Origin: Sulfurifustis variabilis
Lineage (GTDB): Bacteria > Pseudomonadota > Gammaproteobacteria > Acidiferrobacterales > Sulfurifustaceae
NCBI RefSeq assembly: GCF_002355415.1
Contig: NZ_AP014936.1
Coordinates: 1-64,000 of the forward strand
DNA: 64,000 nucleotides
Direction of reading: 5' to 3'
The notes beneath the pieces were generated by a model. It searched no databases. It saw nothing but the letters and a program-made list of their open reading frames with translations, and was not told where the DNA came from. Made by a program: the position numbers and the translations under genes. Below are positions 54,251 through 63,979 of the stretch, in pieces. The stretch's first letter is position 1. Each line of letters begins with the position of its first letter.

Positions 54251-56781
54251 CAGAACAGCTTCTCGCGAATGTTGTCCGACGGCGGGGGTACCGGCGGCGC
54301 CCCGGTCTCGGGCATTTCCGCCGTTCCGGCCTCGGCCGTCCGGGGACCTTCGGCCGCGGCCGGCCCGCGTGCGAAGTACTCCTCGATCGCGTCGGGATCG
54401 CCCGCTGCTACCGGCTCTCCCGTCTCGGCGTGAACGTAGGACTTGGTGATGCCGTCGGGTGTCGCCACGGGGTTCTCGGCGATGCCCTCGAGCGCCACGC
54501 GCATGTAGTCGACCCACATCGGCAGGGCCGTACGCCCGCCGGCTTCCCCGCGCCCGAGAGAGCTCGCCTGGTCGAACCCCACCCACGCCGTGGCGGCGAC
54601 TTCGTGGTTGTAACCGCTGAACCAGGCGTCCCTGTAATCGTCCGTCGTGCCGGTCTTGCCGGCGATGTCGCGGCGGCCGAGCACTTTGGCACCCGAGCCG
54701 GTTCCCTCGCGGATCACGTCCTGCATCATGCTCGTCATGAGAAAGTTGACCTCCGGCGTCAGCACGCGCGGCGCCGGCTGTGGCGGCTCGGCTGCTGTGC
54801 TCTCCTGGCCGCCGGCCGTCGGCACGGCGCGCGCCGTGCCCGGGGTCCGGGCGCCCACTGCCGAGCCGGGGCAGTCGCCGCACGCAACCAGCGGCCTGGC
54901 CTGTTCGAGGACGTTATGCCGCGCATCCTCGACGCGCGCGATGAAGTACGGTTCGACGCGAAAGCCGCCGTTCGCGTACACGGCGAAGGCCGAGGCCATC
55001 TGCAGCGGCGTCGCCGACGCGTTCCCGAGCGCCAGCGAAAGGTTTCGGGGCAACTTGTCCCGGGCGAAGCCGAAGCGGGTGAGGTAATCCGCGGCATAGG
55101 ACGGGCCGATGGCGCGAACAAGGCGGATCGACACGGTATTGAGCGACAGCGCGAGCGCCTTGCGCAGTCGCGTCGGGCCGAAGAACCGGCGACTGTAGTT
55201 TTCCGGGCGCCATTCGTCCTCGAGATTGGCGTCCTCGATCACGATGGGCGCCCCGCTCACGGTGCTCGCCGGCGTGAAGCCCTTTTCGAGCGCGGCGGTG
55301 TAGACGAACGGTTTCAGACTGGATCCCGGCTGGCGCTCGGCCTGCGTCGCCCGGTTGAAGCTGCTCTGATAGAAGTCGAAGCCGCCGGCGAGCGCGAGGA
55401 TCGCCCCGTCCCGCGGACGAAGCGAGACCAGCGCGCCGGCGACCTGCGGGATCTGTGCCAGGCGCCATCCGCCGTTCGCGGCGCCGGGCTGCGCTCCTTC
55501 CGGCGGCTCGACGTAGACGATGTCCCCGGGTTTCACGATCTGCGCGGCCACTTTCGGGGCGGCGCCCACGGTGTTCTCGTCGACGTGGGGTCGCGCCCAG
55601 GAAAGCGCTTCCCAGTCGAGGTTCACCGTGACGCCGTCCTGCGTGTAGATGGCGGCCGACTGCTCCTCGGTCGCAACGACGACGCCCGGCACCAAGTCAC
55701 CGACAATGCGGTAGTCCTTGAGCGCATCGTCCAGCCGGTCCGCTTCGACCGGTTCGTTCAGGGTCACGTGGCCGGCCGGTCCACGGTATCCGTGACGGCG
55801 GTCGTACTCCAGCAGCGCCCGCCGCAATGCACGGTCGGCCGCCCGCTGATGGCGGCTGTCGATCGTCGTGTAGACGTGAAAGCCGCCGGCATAGGTCTTT
55901 TCGTCGTACGCCTCGAACATGTACTGCCGCACCATCTCCGCGACGTAAGGGGCGTCCGCTTCGTAGCGAAGCGCGTGGCGGCTCGCCGTGATCGGCGCGC
56001 TCACCGCCCGGTCGAGCGCCTCCTGGTCGATGTACCCGAGGCCGTGCATATGCCGCAGCACGTAATTGCGGCGCTCGAGCGCACTTTGCGGGTTGGTCAA
56101 CGGGTTATCGCGCGACGGCGCCTTGGGCAGACCGGCGAGCAGCGCCACCTCGGCGAGGCTCAGCTTGTCGAGCGTGGTCCCGTAGTAAATCTGGGCGGCC
56201 GCCGCGAAGCCGTAGGCCCGATGTCCGAGAAAGATCTTGTTGATGTAGAGCTCGAGGATTTCGTCCTTGCTCAGCTCGCGCTCGATCTTGAACGCGAGCA
56301 GGATCTCCCTGAGCTTGCGGGTATAGGTCTTCTCCGGGCTGAGGAAGAAGTTGCGTGCCACCTGCATCGTGATGGTGCTCGCGCCCTGGCTGGTACCGCC
56401 CGCACGGAAGTTGCGCCAGGCGGCGCGCGCGATGCCGAGAAAGTCGACGCCGTGGTGGCTATAAAAGGAATGGTCCTCCGCCGACAGGATGGCCTGGATC
56501 AGGCGCGGCGGGACGTTCTCGATCTTCACCGGGATGCGCTTTTCCTCGCCGAACTCGGCGATCAGCTGACCGTCCGCGGTGTAGACACGCAGCGGAACCT
56601 TGAGCTCGACCTCGGAGAGATCGCGCACCGGCGGGAGCGTGGGCAGCAGCACCGCGGCGACGACGGCGAGGACGATGACCCCGGTCACGAACAGGCCGAG
56701 GAGCGCGAGGACGGCGACCTGCCAGGGCTTATGTGGCAGCCAGGAAGCGATCCTGGCGTGCGGACTCCCGGAACGATCCAT
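54250..56781 (-). CDS. mrcA: Penicillin-binding protein 1A
   Basis: Bifunctional class A enzyme that polymerises and crosslinks peptidoglycan. The 843-residue protein has a cytoplasmic N-terminus, a membrane helix (about 19-48), the glycosyltransferase domain with catalytic Glu in LSAEDHSFYSHHG, an OB-like insert, and the transpeptidase domain with SSLK (nucleophile about Ser488), SLN and KTGTTDD motifs. A proline/alanine-rich insert with a CGDC pair lies at about 625-665. The C-terminus is a Pro/Glu-rich tail. It is divergent from pilM across about 160-180 bp, an arrangement common in gammaproteobacteria. Confidence 0.96.
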   Translation of the reverse strand: MDRSGSPHARIASWLPHKPWQVAVLALLGLFVTGVIVLAVVAAVLLPTLPPVRDLSEVELKVPLRVYTADGQLIAEFGEEKRIPVKIENVPPRLIQAILSAEDHSFYSHHGVDFLGIARAAWRNFRAGGTSQGASTITMQVARNFFLSPEKTYTRKLREILLAFKIERELSKDEILELYINKIFLGHRAYGFAAAAQIYYGTTLDKLSLAEVALLAGLPKAPSRDNPLTNPQSALERRNYVLRHMHGLGYIDQEALDRAVSAPITASRHALRYEADAPYVAEMVRQYMFEAYDEKTYAGGFHVYTTIDSRHQRAADRALRRALLEYDRRHGYRGPAGHVTLNEPVEADRLDDALKDYRIVGDLVPGVVVATEEQSAAIYTQDGVTVNLDWEALSWARPHVDENTVGAAPKVAAQIVKPGDIVYVEPPEGAQPGAANGGWRLAQIPQVAGALVSLRPRDGAILALAGGFDFYQSSFNRATQAERQPGSSLKPFVYTAALEKGFTPASTVSGAPIVIEDANLEDEWRPENYSRRFFGPTRLRKALALSLNTVSIRLVRAIGPSYAADYLTRFGFARDKLPRNLSLALGNASATPLQMASAFAVYANGGFRVEPYFIARVEDARHNVLEQARPLVACGDCPGSAVGARTPGTARAVPTAGGQESTAAEPPQPAPRVLTPEVNFLMTSMMQDVIREGTGSGAKVLGRRDIAGKTGTTDDYRDAWFSGYNHEVAATAWVGFDQASSLGRGEAGGRTALPMWVDYMRVALEGIAENPVATPDGITKSYVHAETGEPVAAGDPDAIEEYFARGPAAAEGPRTAEAGTAEMPETGAPPVPPPSDNIREKLF

Positions 56782-56962
56782 GAAGCGTGGCGGGGATTAA
56801 CGGATCAGCGGGCGCGCGGGGCGCGGGCACGCAGTATATAACGAAAAGGAGCGCACTCGGAGTTCGTTTGTCATTTCAAAAATCCATGGACTATAGTTCA
56901 AAGTACTATTCACCCACAATCTTAATATCCGGCGCAACTGCTTGTTAGCTAAAGCGAAATCC

Positions 56963-58042
56963 GTGCGCGGGCTTGCGGACGTCCTCTTCAAGAAGAGACG
57001 TCAGCCGCTCGTCGGCATCGACATCAGTTCCTCGGCGGTCAAGGTCCTCGAGCTCGCCAAGGACGGCGAGCACTTCCGCGTCGAGCGGTACGCGGTCGAG
57101 CCGTTGCCGCAAAACGCCGTCGTCGAGCACGCCATCGCCGAGGTCGAGCAGGTGGCGCAGGCCGTGGAGCGGGCGGTCAAGCGCTCGGGCACGCGCTGCA
57201 AGCACGCCGCGGTCGCGGTGCCCGCCGCCCACGTCATCACCAAGCTGCTCAAGATGCCGGCGAAGATGACCGACCAGGAACGCCAGGCGCAGATCGAGAT
57301 GGAGGCCGACCACTACATTCCCTACCCGCTCGATGAGGTCAACCTGGATTACTGCGTCCTGCCGGTCGCTGATCCGAGCGCGACCGAGACCGACGTGCTG
57401 ATGGCCGCCTGCCGCAAGGAGGTGGTCGATGATTACGTGGCGGTCATCCAGGGACCGGGCCTGACGCCGACCGTCGTCGACGTCGAGACCTACGCGATGG
57501 AGAACGCCTACGCGCTGATCGCCAGCCAGATGCCGGGGGCCGGACAGGAAAAGACGGTGGCCGTCGTGGACATCGGCGCCATGGCGACCACGATCAACGT
57601 CATGCACAACAACCGCTCGGTCTACACCCGCGACCATACGTTCGGCGGGCGCCAGCTGACGGAGGAGATCCAGCGCCGCTACGGACTATCCTACGAAGAG
57701 GCCGGCCTCGCCAAGAAGCAGGGCGGCCTCCCGGACAACTACCAGACCGACGTACTGCGGCCCTTCATGGAGGCGATGTGCCAGGAAATCATGCGCGCGC
57801 TCCAGTTCTTCTACTCGTCGAGTCCATTCAACAGCGTCGATCAGCTCCTGCTCGCCGGCGGATGCGCGCAGATACCGGGTATCGATGAGCTGGTCGCGGC
57901 CCGCATCGGCGTGCCGGCGATGGTCGCCAATCCCTTCGCCAGCATGTCGCTCGCTTCACGGGTAAAACCGCAGCTGCTCGGCAACGACGCTCCTTCGCTC
58001 ATGATCTCCTGCGGACTCGCGCTTCGGAGCTTCGACGCATGA
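56963..58042 (+). CDS. pilM: Type IV pilus assembly protein PilM
   Basis: Cytoplasmic actin-like ATP-binding protein that links the PilB/PilT motors to the inner-membrane PilN/PilO complex. The family start LVGIDISSSAVKVLELAKDG, VAVVDIGAMATTINVMHNN and LLAGGCAQIPGIDELV are clear. From GTG at 56963 the protein has 359 residues (Pseudomonas 354); a TTG at 56942 would add seven. Neither start has a good ribosome site. The stop overlaps pilN by four bases. It begins the pilMNOPQ operon. Confidence 0.94.
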   Translation: MRGLADVLFKKRRQPLVGIDISSSAVKVLELAKDGEHFRVERYAVEPLPQNAVVEHAIAEVEQVAQAVERAVKRSGTRCKHAAVAVPAAHVITKLLKMPAKMTDQERQAQIEMEADHYIPYPLDEVNLDYCVLPVADPSATETDVLMAACRKEVVDDYVAVIQGPGLTPTVVDVETYAMENAYALIASQMPGAGQEKTVAVVDIGAMATTINVMHNNRSVYTRDHTFGGRQLTEEIQRRYGLSYEEAGLAKKQGGLPDNYQTDVLRPFMEAMCQEIMRALQFFYSSSPFNSVDQLLLAGGCAQIPGIDELVAARIGVPAMVANPFASMSLASRVKPQLLGNDAPSLMISCGLALRSFDA

Positions 58043-58611
58043 CCACGCGCCTCAATCTCCTCCCCTGGCGCGAAATGCGCCGGCGGGAGCAGGATCGACA
58101 GCTCCTCACCATCGCCATCGGCGCCTGGCTGCTCATGGGCCTGATCGTCGCCTTTGCCCACTTCCGGATGAGCGACCTGATCGAAGCCCAGAACCACCGC
58201 AACGATTTTCTGCAGAAGGAGATCGCGAAGCTCGACGAGCAGATCAAGCAAATCGCGCAGCTCAAGAAAAAGCGCGCCGATCTCATCGCCCGCATGAACG
58301 TGATCCAGCAATTGCAGACGGATCGCACTCGCGTGGTCCGGATCTTCGATGAACTGGTCCGCCGACTTCCAGAGGGCGTGCACTTCAGCGGCCTCAAGCG
58401 GACCGGCGACAACCTGGCCCTTTCCGGCGTTGCTCAGTCCAATGCGCGTGTGTCGGCCCTCATGCGCAATCTCGCCACGTCAGACTGGTTCGCGGATCCG
58501 TCGCTCGATGTCATTAACGTAAAACAGAAGGGAAGTGATCGTGTGAGCGAGTTCTCGCTCAAGGTAAAGAACTTGGTGAAGAAAGCGAGTGCGCCGGAGG
58601 CCGGCACATGA
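58039..58611 (+). CDS. pilN: Type IV pilus assembly protein PilN
   Basis: Bitopic inner-membrane protein whose short cytoplasmic tail binds the groove of PilM and whose periplasmic part dimerises with PilO. The 190-residue protein starts with the PilM-binding motif TTRLNLLPWREMRR (INLLPWR-type), then a membrane helix (about 27-46), a coiled coil (about 55-90) and a ferredoxin-like periplasmic domain. It overlaps pilM and pilO by four bases each (ATGA). Confidence 0.94.
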   Translation: MTTRLNLLPWREMRRREQDRQLLTIAIGAWLLMGLIVAFAHFRMSDLIEAQNHRNDFLQKEIAKLDEQIKQIAQLKKKRADLIARMNVIQQLQTDRTRVVRIFDELVRRLPEGVHFSGLKRTGDNLALSGVAQSNARVSALMRNLATSDWFADPSLDVINVKQKGSDRVSEFSLKVKNLVKKASAPEAGT

Positions 58612-59255
58612 CGCTCGATGAACTTCGCAACCTGAATGTCAACGACCCTTCGTCTTGGCCTCTGCCGGTCAAGATCGCCGGCGTCCTTGCGATCTGTGCC
58701 CTGATTCTTGGCGGCGGGTACCACTTCGTGATCGCCGACGAGATACTGGAACACGAAAGGGCTCAACTGAAGGAAGTGCAGCTTCGCGACACCTATCTCA
58801 ACAAGAAACTTCAGGCGATAAACCTCCCGGCGTACAAGGCGCAGTTGGAGGAAATCGAGCGTACCTTCGGCAGCCTTCTCCGACAGCTCCCGAACACAAC
58901 CGAAGTGCCGGACCTCCTGGTCGATATCACGCAGGCCGGCCTCGGGCGCGGGCTTGAATTCGTGCTGTTTCGACCTGAAGCCGAGCAAAAGCGGGACTTT
59001 TACGCTGAGCTTCCGATCAGCCTTCAGGTTACCGGCAGCTATCATGAATTCGCATCATTCGTGAGCGATGTGGCGGCACTTCCGCGCATAGTGACCTTTG
59101 GCGATGTCACTGTTAGCGGGGCAAAAGACGGCAAGAGTGCAATTTTGAACGTAGTCGCGACAGCGCGGACCTATCGATATCTGGATCCAGGCGAAGGTGC
59201 AGCCCCACCCACGCCGAAGGCCAAGTCCAAGAAGAATTCCAAGGCAAAGCGATGA
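58608..59255 (+). CDS. pilO: Type IV pilus assembly protein PilO
   Basis: Partner of PilN in the alignment subcomplex. The 215-residue protein has a short cytoplasmic tail (DELRNLNVNDPSSWPLPVKI), a membrane helix (about 22-44), a coiled coil (about 45-95) and a periplasmic ferredoxin-like core (ISLQVTGSYHEFASFVSDVA). The tail is lysine-rich (KAKSKKNSKAKR), a minor peculiarity. ATGA overlaps join it to pilN and pilP. Confidence 0.94.
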   Translation: MTLDELRNLNVNDPSSWPLPVKIAGVLAICALILGGGYHFVIADEILEHERAQLKEVQLRDTYLNKKLQAINLPAYKAQLEEIERTFGSLLRQLPNTTEVPDLLVDITQAGLGRGLEFVLFRPEAEQKRDFYAELPISLQVTGSYHEFASFVSDVAALPRIVTFGDVTVSGAKDGKSAILNVVATARTYRYLDPGEGAAPPTPKAKSKKNSKAKR

Positions 59256-59773
59256 GATTCGTCGACCCCCGATTTCTGGCGGCGTCCCTCATTCTGCTGC
59301 TCCTAAGCGCTTGCGCCGACGACGGCATGGACGACCTGCGGCATTTCGTGGAAACGGCTCACCAAGGCAAACAGCCGCGAATCGAGCCTCTCCCGGAAAT
59401 AAAGACGCAGGAGCAGTTTTCGTACGGGGCGGTCAACTTGCGCGACCCTTTCACGCCTCGCAACCTGAAGGCCCAGGCGGGTCAGAGCGGCGGAGGACCT
59501 CGACCGGACATGAACCGACGACGCGAGGCCCTCGAGGAATTCCCGCTTGATGCCCTCAAGATGGTCGGAACACTTCAACAGGGCAAGCAGGCCTGGGTGG
59601 TAATCCAGGCGCCGGACGGATCGGTGCACAGAGCGACTGTTGGAAATCATCTAGGACAAAACTTCGGCGCAATAACGCGAATCACCGAGGACAAGATCAA
59701 CCTCATCGAGCTCGTTCAGGGGCCGCTGGGTGACTGGATCGAGCGGGAGTCGAGCCTTGCGCTCGCGGAATAA
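59252..59773 (+). CDS. pilP: Type IV pilus lipoprotein PilP
   Basis: Inner-membrane lipoprotein connecting PilN/PilO to the PilQ secretin. The 173-residue protein has a lipobox LLSAC with the lipidated Cys21, a flexible linker with FSYGAVNLRDPFTPRN (conserved YxxxxLRDPF-type motif that contacts PilN/O) and a C-terminal beta-sandwich homology region (LKMVGTLQQGKQAWVVIQAP). Four-base overlap with pilO; pilQ follows after 22 bases. Confidence 0.94.
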   Translation: MRFVDPRFLAASLILLLLSACADDGMDDLRHFVETAHQGKQPRIEPLPEIKTQEQFSYGAVNLRDPFTPRNLKAQAGQSGGGPRPDMNRRREALEEFPLDALKMVGTLQQGKQAWVVIQAPDGSVHRATVGNHLGQNFGAITRITEDKINLIELVQGPLGDWIERESSLALAE

Positions 59774-59795
59774 GAACATGGCGAAAGGTACGCAT

Positions 59796-62297
59796 ATGAG
59801 AGACTGCATTCGCACAGGCGGCCGATCCGTTGGTCGCTTTGTCCTGTTGGCGGGCCTGCTTGCCGTGAGCGTTGCCGCGAACGCCGGCGAGATCCAGTCC
59901 CTTGACTGGGTCCCGGACGCCGAGAAGCCGACCTTGAGAATACGTGTGTCTGGCGAGGCGCCCTACCAGGTCGAGTCGCTGGAGGGCGGTGAGCGGCTCC
60001 GTTTGCGGTTCCCGGACGCCCGTTTGGGCAGCTCGGTGGTCGAGGTTCGGGGGCAGAAATACGTAAAAGGCGCGTACCCCTATCTGGCGGACGCGGGCCG
60101 CGCGGTCAATATCGATCTGCTGCTGGTCGGTCCCGGGCGCCTTGATGTCCGCGCGACAGCGCAGGGTTACGACGCGGTCGTCCTCGGTGCTGGCAGCGCG
60201 GATGCGCCTGCCGAGACCGTGCCCGCCGCCGACCAGAACGAAATCCGGGAGATCGTTCACGCCAAGTTGCCCGGCGATCGGGTTCAGATCGTGATTCGGA
60301 CGGCCAAACGGCCGGCGGAGCCGCAGAGCTTTTCAATCACCAATCCGGCGCGGATCTCGCTCGATTTTGCCGACACCCGCGTGGCCATGCCGACGAAGAC
60401 CGTGCCGGTCAAGCAGGGGGCCGTGCTCAGCGTGACAGCCATAGAGGCAGAGGGACGATCACGCGTGGTGCTGAATCTCCTGAAGTCCGTCGCCTATACG
60501 ACGGCGATCGATGAGACGGGCTACGTCGTGACGCTCGATCCTCCCGTGTCCGCCATCGCTGGCACCGAGCAGCCAAAGACCACCCGCTTCACGAGCGCAC
60601 GCAAAGGCGGAAAGTTCAGCCTGAAGAACATAGACTTCAGGCGCGGTCCACAGGCGGACGCGAAGATCGCGGTCAAGCTCTCCGATCCGGCGGTGGGTGT
60701 CGACATCCGCGAGCAAGCTGGCGAAATCATCCTCGACTTTCTCGATACAAGCGCTCCGGCCGAACTGCAGCGCCGCCTCGACGTCGTCGATTTTGCCACC
60801 CCGGTCCAGACGATCGACACGTTCGTGCAGGGAAGCAAGACGCGCATGGTGATTACGCCCAAGGGACGTTACGAGCACGTGGCGTACCAGACGGGCGACG
60901 TGTTCACCGTCAGCGTGAAGCCGATCATCGAGAAGCCCGACGAGAAGCAGGTCGACGAGTTCGGCTACTCGGGTGAAAAGCTGTCGCTGAACTTCCAGAA
61001 CATTGACGTGCGGGCGGCATTGCAGGTGCTTGCCGACTTCACCGGTCTCAACTTCGTCGTGAGTGACACCGTCAAGGGCAGCCTGACCCTTCGCTTGAAG
61101 GACGTGCCTTGGGACCAGGCGCTCGATCTCATCGTGGACGCCAAGAGCCTGGCAGTCCGGCGCAAGGGTAACGTGATCACCGTGGCGCCCGCCGCGGAAG
61201 TCGCGGCCAAGGAGAAGGCGGCGCTAGAAGCGACCAAGGCCGTCATTGAGCTCGAGCCTCTGGTGTCCGAGCTCATCCAGATCAATTATGCCAAGGCGGC
61301 AGACATCGCCAACCTTCTCAAGTCGATCAAGGCGATCACGACTTCGGCCGGATCGCATCCCGTCTTCCACGAGTCTGTCGCCATTACCAAAGAGAGCACC
61401 GATTCGAACACGCTGCTCTCGCCGCGTGGACAGGTTACGGTCGACACGCGGACCAACTCGCTTCTGATCCAGGACACGCCCGGCAAGCTGAGGGAGATAC
61501 GCAAGCTGATCGCCAAGCTCGACCAGCCGGTGCGCCAAGTGATGGTTGAGACGAGACTAGTCGAAGCGACTGACAGCTACGCCCGGTCCCTCGGGGCGCG
61601 ACTCGGGCACATCAATGAGAATATTGACAGCAATAAGGCCACGCTCACGACTGGCAAGCTGGAGACGCTCGAGCCCTGGGTGAACGATGGCGAATTCGAG
61701 TTCGTTCCGAGCGGCCTGAACGTCAATCTTCCCTCACCGGGCATCGGCAACTCGGTTGCCGGTGCCTTCACCTTCGCGTTCTTCAAGAACGGAAGGATTC
61801 TCGAGCTGGAGTTGTCTGCGCTTGAGCAGGACGGCAAAGGCAAGATCATCTCGAGTCCGCGCGTCATCACGGCAAATCAGAAGAAGGCGACCATCGAGCA
61901 GGGTCAGGAGCGTGTGTTCACCACCTCGGTACTCGGCGTCGGCCAGGTGATCACGAAGAAGGCGACCCTCAAGCTCGAGGTCACGCCGCAGATCACCCCC
62001 GACGAGCGGATCAATCTCGAGGTGAATATCAGCAAGGACAACTTTGCGGATGCGGTTCAGGGCCTATTAAACGTCAAGCAAATCAACACCCAGGTCCTGC
62101 TCGACAACGGCGAGACGGTTGTGATCGGGGGCATTTTCGAGCAAGACAACGGGACGACGGTCACGCAGATACCGTTCTTCGGCGACCTCCCGCTGATCGG
62201 GTGGCTCTTCAAGAGCAAGGAAATCAAGGACAGCAAGACGGAGCTGTTGATCTTCCTTACACCGAAGCTGCTCTCCCACAACACCAGCCTCCGCTAG
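59796..62297 (+). CDS. pilQ: Type IV pilus secretin PilQ
   Basis: Outer-membrane secretin through which the pilus emerges. The 833-residue protein has a signal peptide (about 1-30), three consecutive AMIN-like peptidoglycan-binding domains (about 33-130, 145-245, 270-375), a secretin N0/STN domain (LSLNFQNIDVRAALQVLADF), an N1 domain (VSELIQINYAKAADIANLL) and the secretin core with LKLEVTPQITPDERINLEV and VVIGGIFEQDNGTTV. Pseudomonas PilQ (714) has two AMIN domains, so the first one here is extra. ATG at 59796 is chosen because AAAGG lies seven bases upstream; ATG at 59778 is possible. Confidence 0.95.
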   Translation: MRDCIRTGGRSVGRFVLLAGLLAVSVAANAGEIQSLDWVPDAEKPTLRIRVSGEAPYQVESLEGGERLRLRFPDARLGSSVVEVRGQKYVKGAYPYLADAGRAVNIDLLLVGPGRLDVRATAQGYDAVVLGAGSADAPAETVPAADQNEIREIVHAKLPGDRVQIVIRTAKRPAEPQSFSITNPARISLDFADTRVAMPTKTVPVKQGAVLSVTAIEAEGRSRVVLNLLKSVAYTTAIDETGYVVTLDPPVSAIAGTEQPKTTRFTSARKGGKFSLKNIDFRRGPQADAKIAVKLSDPAVGVDIREQAGEIILDFLDTSAPAELQRRLDVVDFATPVQTIDTFVQGSKTRMVITPKGRYEHVAYQTGDVFTVSVKPIIEKPDEKQVDEFGYSGEKLSLNFQNIDVRAALQVLADFTGLNFVVSDTVKGSLTLRLKDVPWDQALDLIVDAKSLAVRRKGNVITVAPAAEVAAKEKAALEATKAVIELEPLVSELIQINYAKAADIANLLKSIKAITTSAGSHPVFHESVAITKESTDSNTLLSPRGQVTVDTRTNSLLIQDTPGKLREIRKLIAKLDQPVRQVMVETRLVEATDSYARSLGARLGHINENIDSNKATLTTGKLETLEPWVNDGEFEFVPSGLNVNLPSPGIGNSVAGAFTFAFFKNGRILELELSALEQDGKGKIISSPRVITANQKKATIEQGQERVFTTSVLGVGQVITKKATLKLEVTPQITPDERINLEVNISKDNFADAVQGLLNVKQINTQVLLDNGETVVIGGIFEQDNGTTVTQIPFFGDLPLIGWLFKSKEIKDSKTELLIFLTPKLLSHNTSLR

Positions 62298-62364
62298 ACG
62301 CGCGCCCGGCCCGGCCGGGGCGCGTCCGCTTGATTTATTCAATCCGGGCTGGCATACCGCTCGC

Positions 62365-62907
62365 ATGAGCGGATCGGGCAGCGTCTTTCTGATCGGCCCG
62401 ATGGGCGCGGGCAAATCCACCATCGGCCGGCATCTGGCGGAACTTCTGCGCAAGGAGTTCGTCGACTCGGATCACGAGATCGAGCGCCGCACCGGTGCGA
62501 GCATCCCGCTCATCTTCGAAATCGAGGGCGAGCCGGGTTTTCGCCGGCGGGAATCCGCCGTGCTGGAGGAGCTCACGGCGCGCGCCGACATCGTCCTCGC
62601 GACCGGCGGCGGAGCCGTGCTGGCCGAGGACAACCGCGAAACGCTGCGCGCGCGCGGCACGGTCGTGTATCTGGAGGCGCCGCTCGACACCCTCCTGGCG
62701 CGCACTCACCGGGACAAGAACCGGCCACTCCTGCAGGACGGGGACCGGCGAGGCAGGCTGGAGGAAATCCTGCGTGTCCGGGAGCCGCTCTACCGCGCCA
62801 CGGCGCATCTGGTCGTCGCCACCGACCACCGGGCGCCGGCCGTGATCGCGCAGGAGATTGCCGCCAAGCTTCGTGAACCGAGAGCGCATGAGAACGCTAC
62901 AGCTTGA
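62365..62907 (+). CDS. aroK: Shikimate kinase
   Basis: Phosphorylates shikimate at the 3-position in aromatic amino-acid synthesis. The 180-residue P-loop kinase shows Walker [10 protein letters not shown] (11-19), the shikimate-binding [10 protein letters not shown] and ATGGGAVL, and the lid arginine in DKNRPLLQ. The position after pilQ and overlapping aroB is the standard order in gamma- and betaproteobacteria. It starts 68 bp after pilQ. Confidence 0.96.
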   Translation: MSGSGSVFLIGPMGAGKSTIGRHLAELLRKEFVDSDHEIERRTGASIPLIFEIEGEPGFRRRESAVLEELTARADIVLATGGGAVLAEDNRETLRARGTVVYLEAPLDTLLARTHRDKNRPLLQDGDRRGRLEEILRVREPLYRATAHLVVATDHRAPAVIAQEIAAKLREPRAHENATA

Positions 62908-63970
62908 GCTGGGTGAGCGCAGCTACCCGATCCACATCGGCCCGGGCCTGCTCGCGCGCCCGGACCTGATCACGCCTCACGTCGCCGGACGACGGGCCGC
63001 GATCGTGACGAACACGACCGTGGGTCCCCTTTACCTCGAAACGCTGCGTGCCGCGCTCGCGGGCCACGATCCGCTGGTCATCACGCTTCCCGACGGCGAG
63101 GAGTTCAAGACGCTGGAGACGCTCAACCGCGTCTTCGATGCGCTCCTGACGGCACGCTGTGACCGGCGCACGACGATCGTCGCGCTCGGGGGCGGCGTGG
63201 TCGGTGACATGGCCGGGTTCGCCGCCGCCTGCTATCAGCGCGGAGTGCCTTTCATTCAGGTGCCGACGACCCTGCTGGCCCAGGTCGACTCGTCCGTCGG
63301 GGGCAAGACGGGCGTGAATCACCCCCTCGGAAAGAACATGATCGGCGCCTTCTACCAGCCGCGTGCCGTCATTATCGATACGGACACGCTCGCGTCGCTC
63401 CCGGACAGGGAGCTCTCGGCCGGACTCGCCGAGGTCATCAAGTACGGCCTTATCCGCGATCCCGAGTTCTTCGACTGGCTCGAGGCGAACATCGACCGGC
63501 TGCTGGATCGCGACCCCGAGGTCCTGTCCTGCGCGATCGAGTGCTCTTGTCGCAACAAGGCCGAGGTGGTGGCGGCCGACGAGCGCGAAGGCGGCGTGCG
63601 CGCCATTCTCAACCTCGGCCACACGTTCGGCCACGCCATCGAAACCGGGATGGGGTACGGTGCCTGGCTCCACGGCGAGGCCGTGGCCGCCGGGATGGTC
63701 ATGGCGGCCGATCTTTCGCAGCGGCTCGGCTGGCTTTCCGGGGGGGATGTCGCCCGCGTCGAACGCCTGATCGCCCGCGCGCGCCTGCCGGTCGCGGCCC
63801 CGGCCCGGCTCACCCCCGAGCGCATGCGCGAGCTGATGAACGTCGACAAGAAAGTCCTGGACGCCCGACTTCGATTCGTGCTGCTCAAGCGGATCGGGGA
63901 GGCGGTGATCACGGCGGACGTGCCACCCGGGCAGCTCGGCCGCACCCTCGCCGAACGCCGAGCGGCCTGA
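62888..63970 (+). CDS. aroB: 3-dehydroquinate synthase
   Basis: NAD- and metal-dependent enzyme that cyclises DAHP to 3-dehydroquinate, the second shikimate-pathway step. The 360-residue protein shows [35 protein letters not shown] and the metal-ligand region [12 protein letters not shown]. The ATG at 62888 gives the family N-terminus ([18 protein letters not shown]) and overlaps aroK by 20 bp; a start at 62858 would add ten non-conserved residues. Confidence 0.96.
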   Translation: MRTLQLELGERSYPIHIGPGLLARPDLITPHVAGRRAAIVTNTTVGPLYLETLRAALAGHDPLVITLPDGEEFKTLETLNRVFDALLTARCDRRTTIVALGGGVVGDMAGFAAACYQRGVPFIQVPTTLLAQVDSSVGGKTGVNHPLGKNMIGAFYQPRAVIIDTDTLASLPDRELSAGLAEVIKYGLIRDPEFFDWLEANIDRLLDRDPEVLSCAIECSCRNKAEVVAADEREGGVRAILNLGHTFGHAIETGMGYGAWLHGEAVAAGMVMAADLSQRLGWLSGGDVARVERLIARARLPVAAPARLTPERMRELMNVDKKVLDARLRFVLLKRIGEAVITADVPPGQLGRTLAERRAA

Positions 63971-63979
63971 GGCGCGGCG

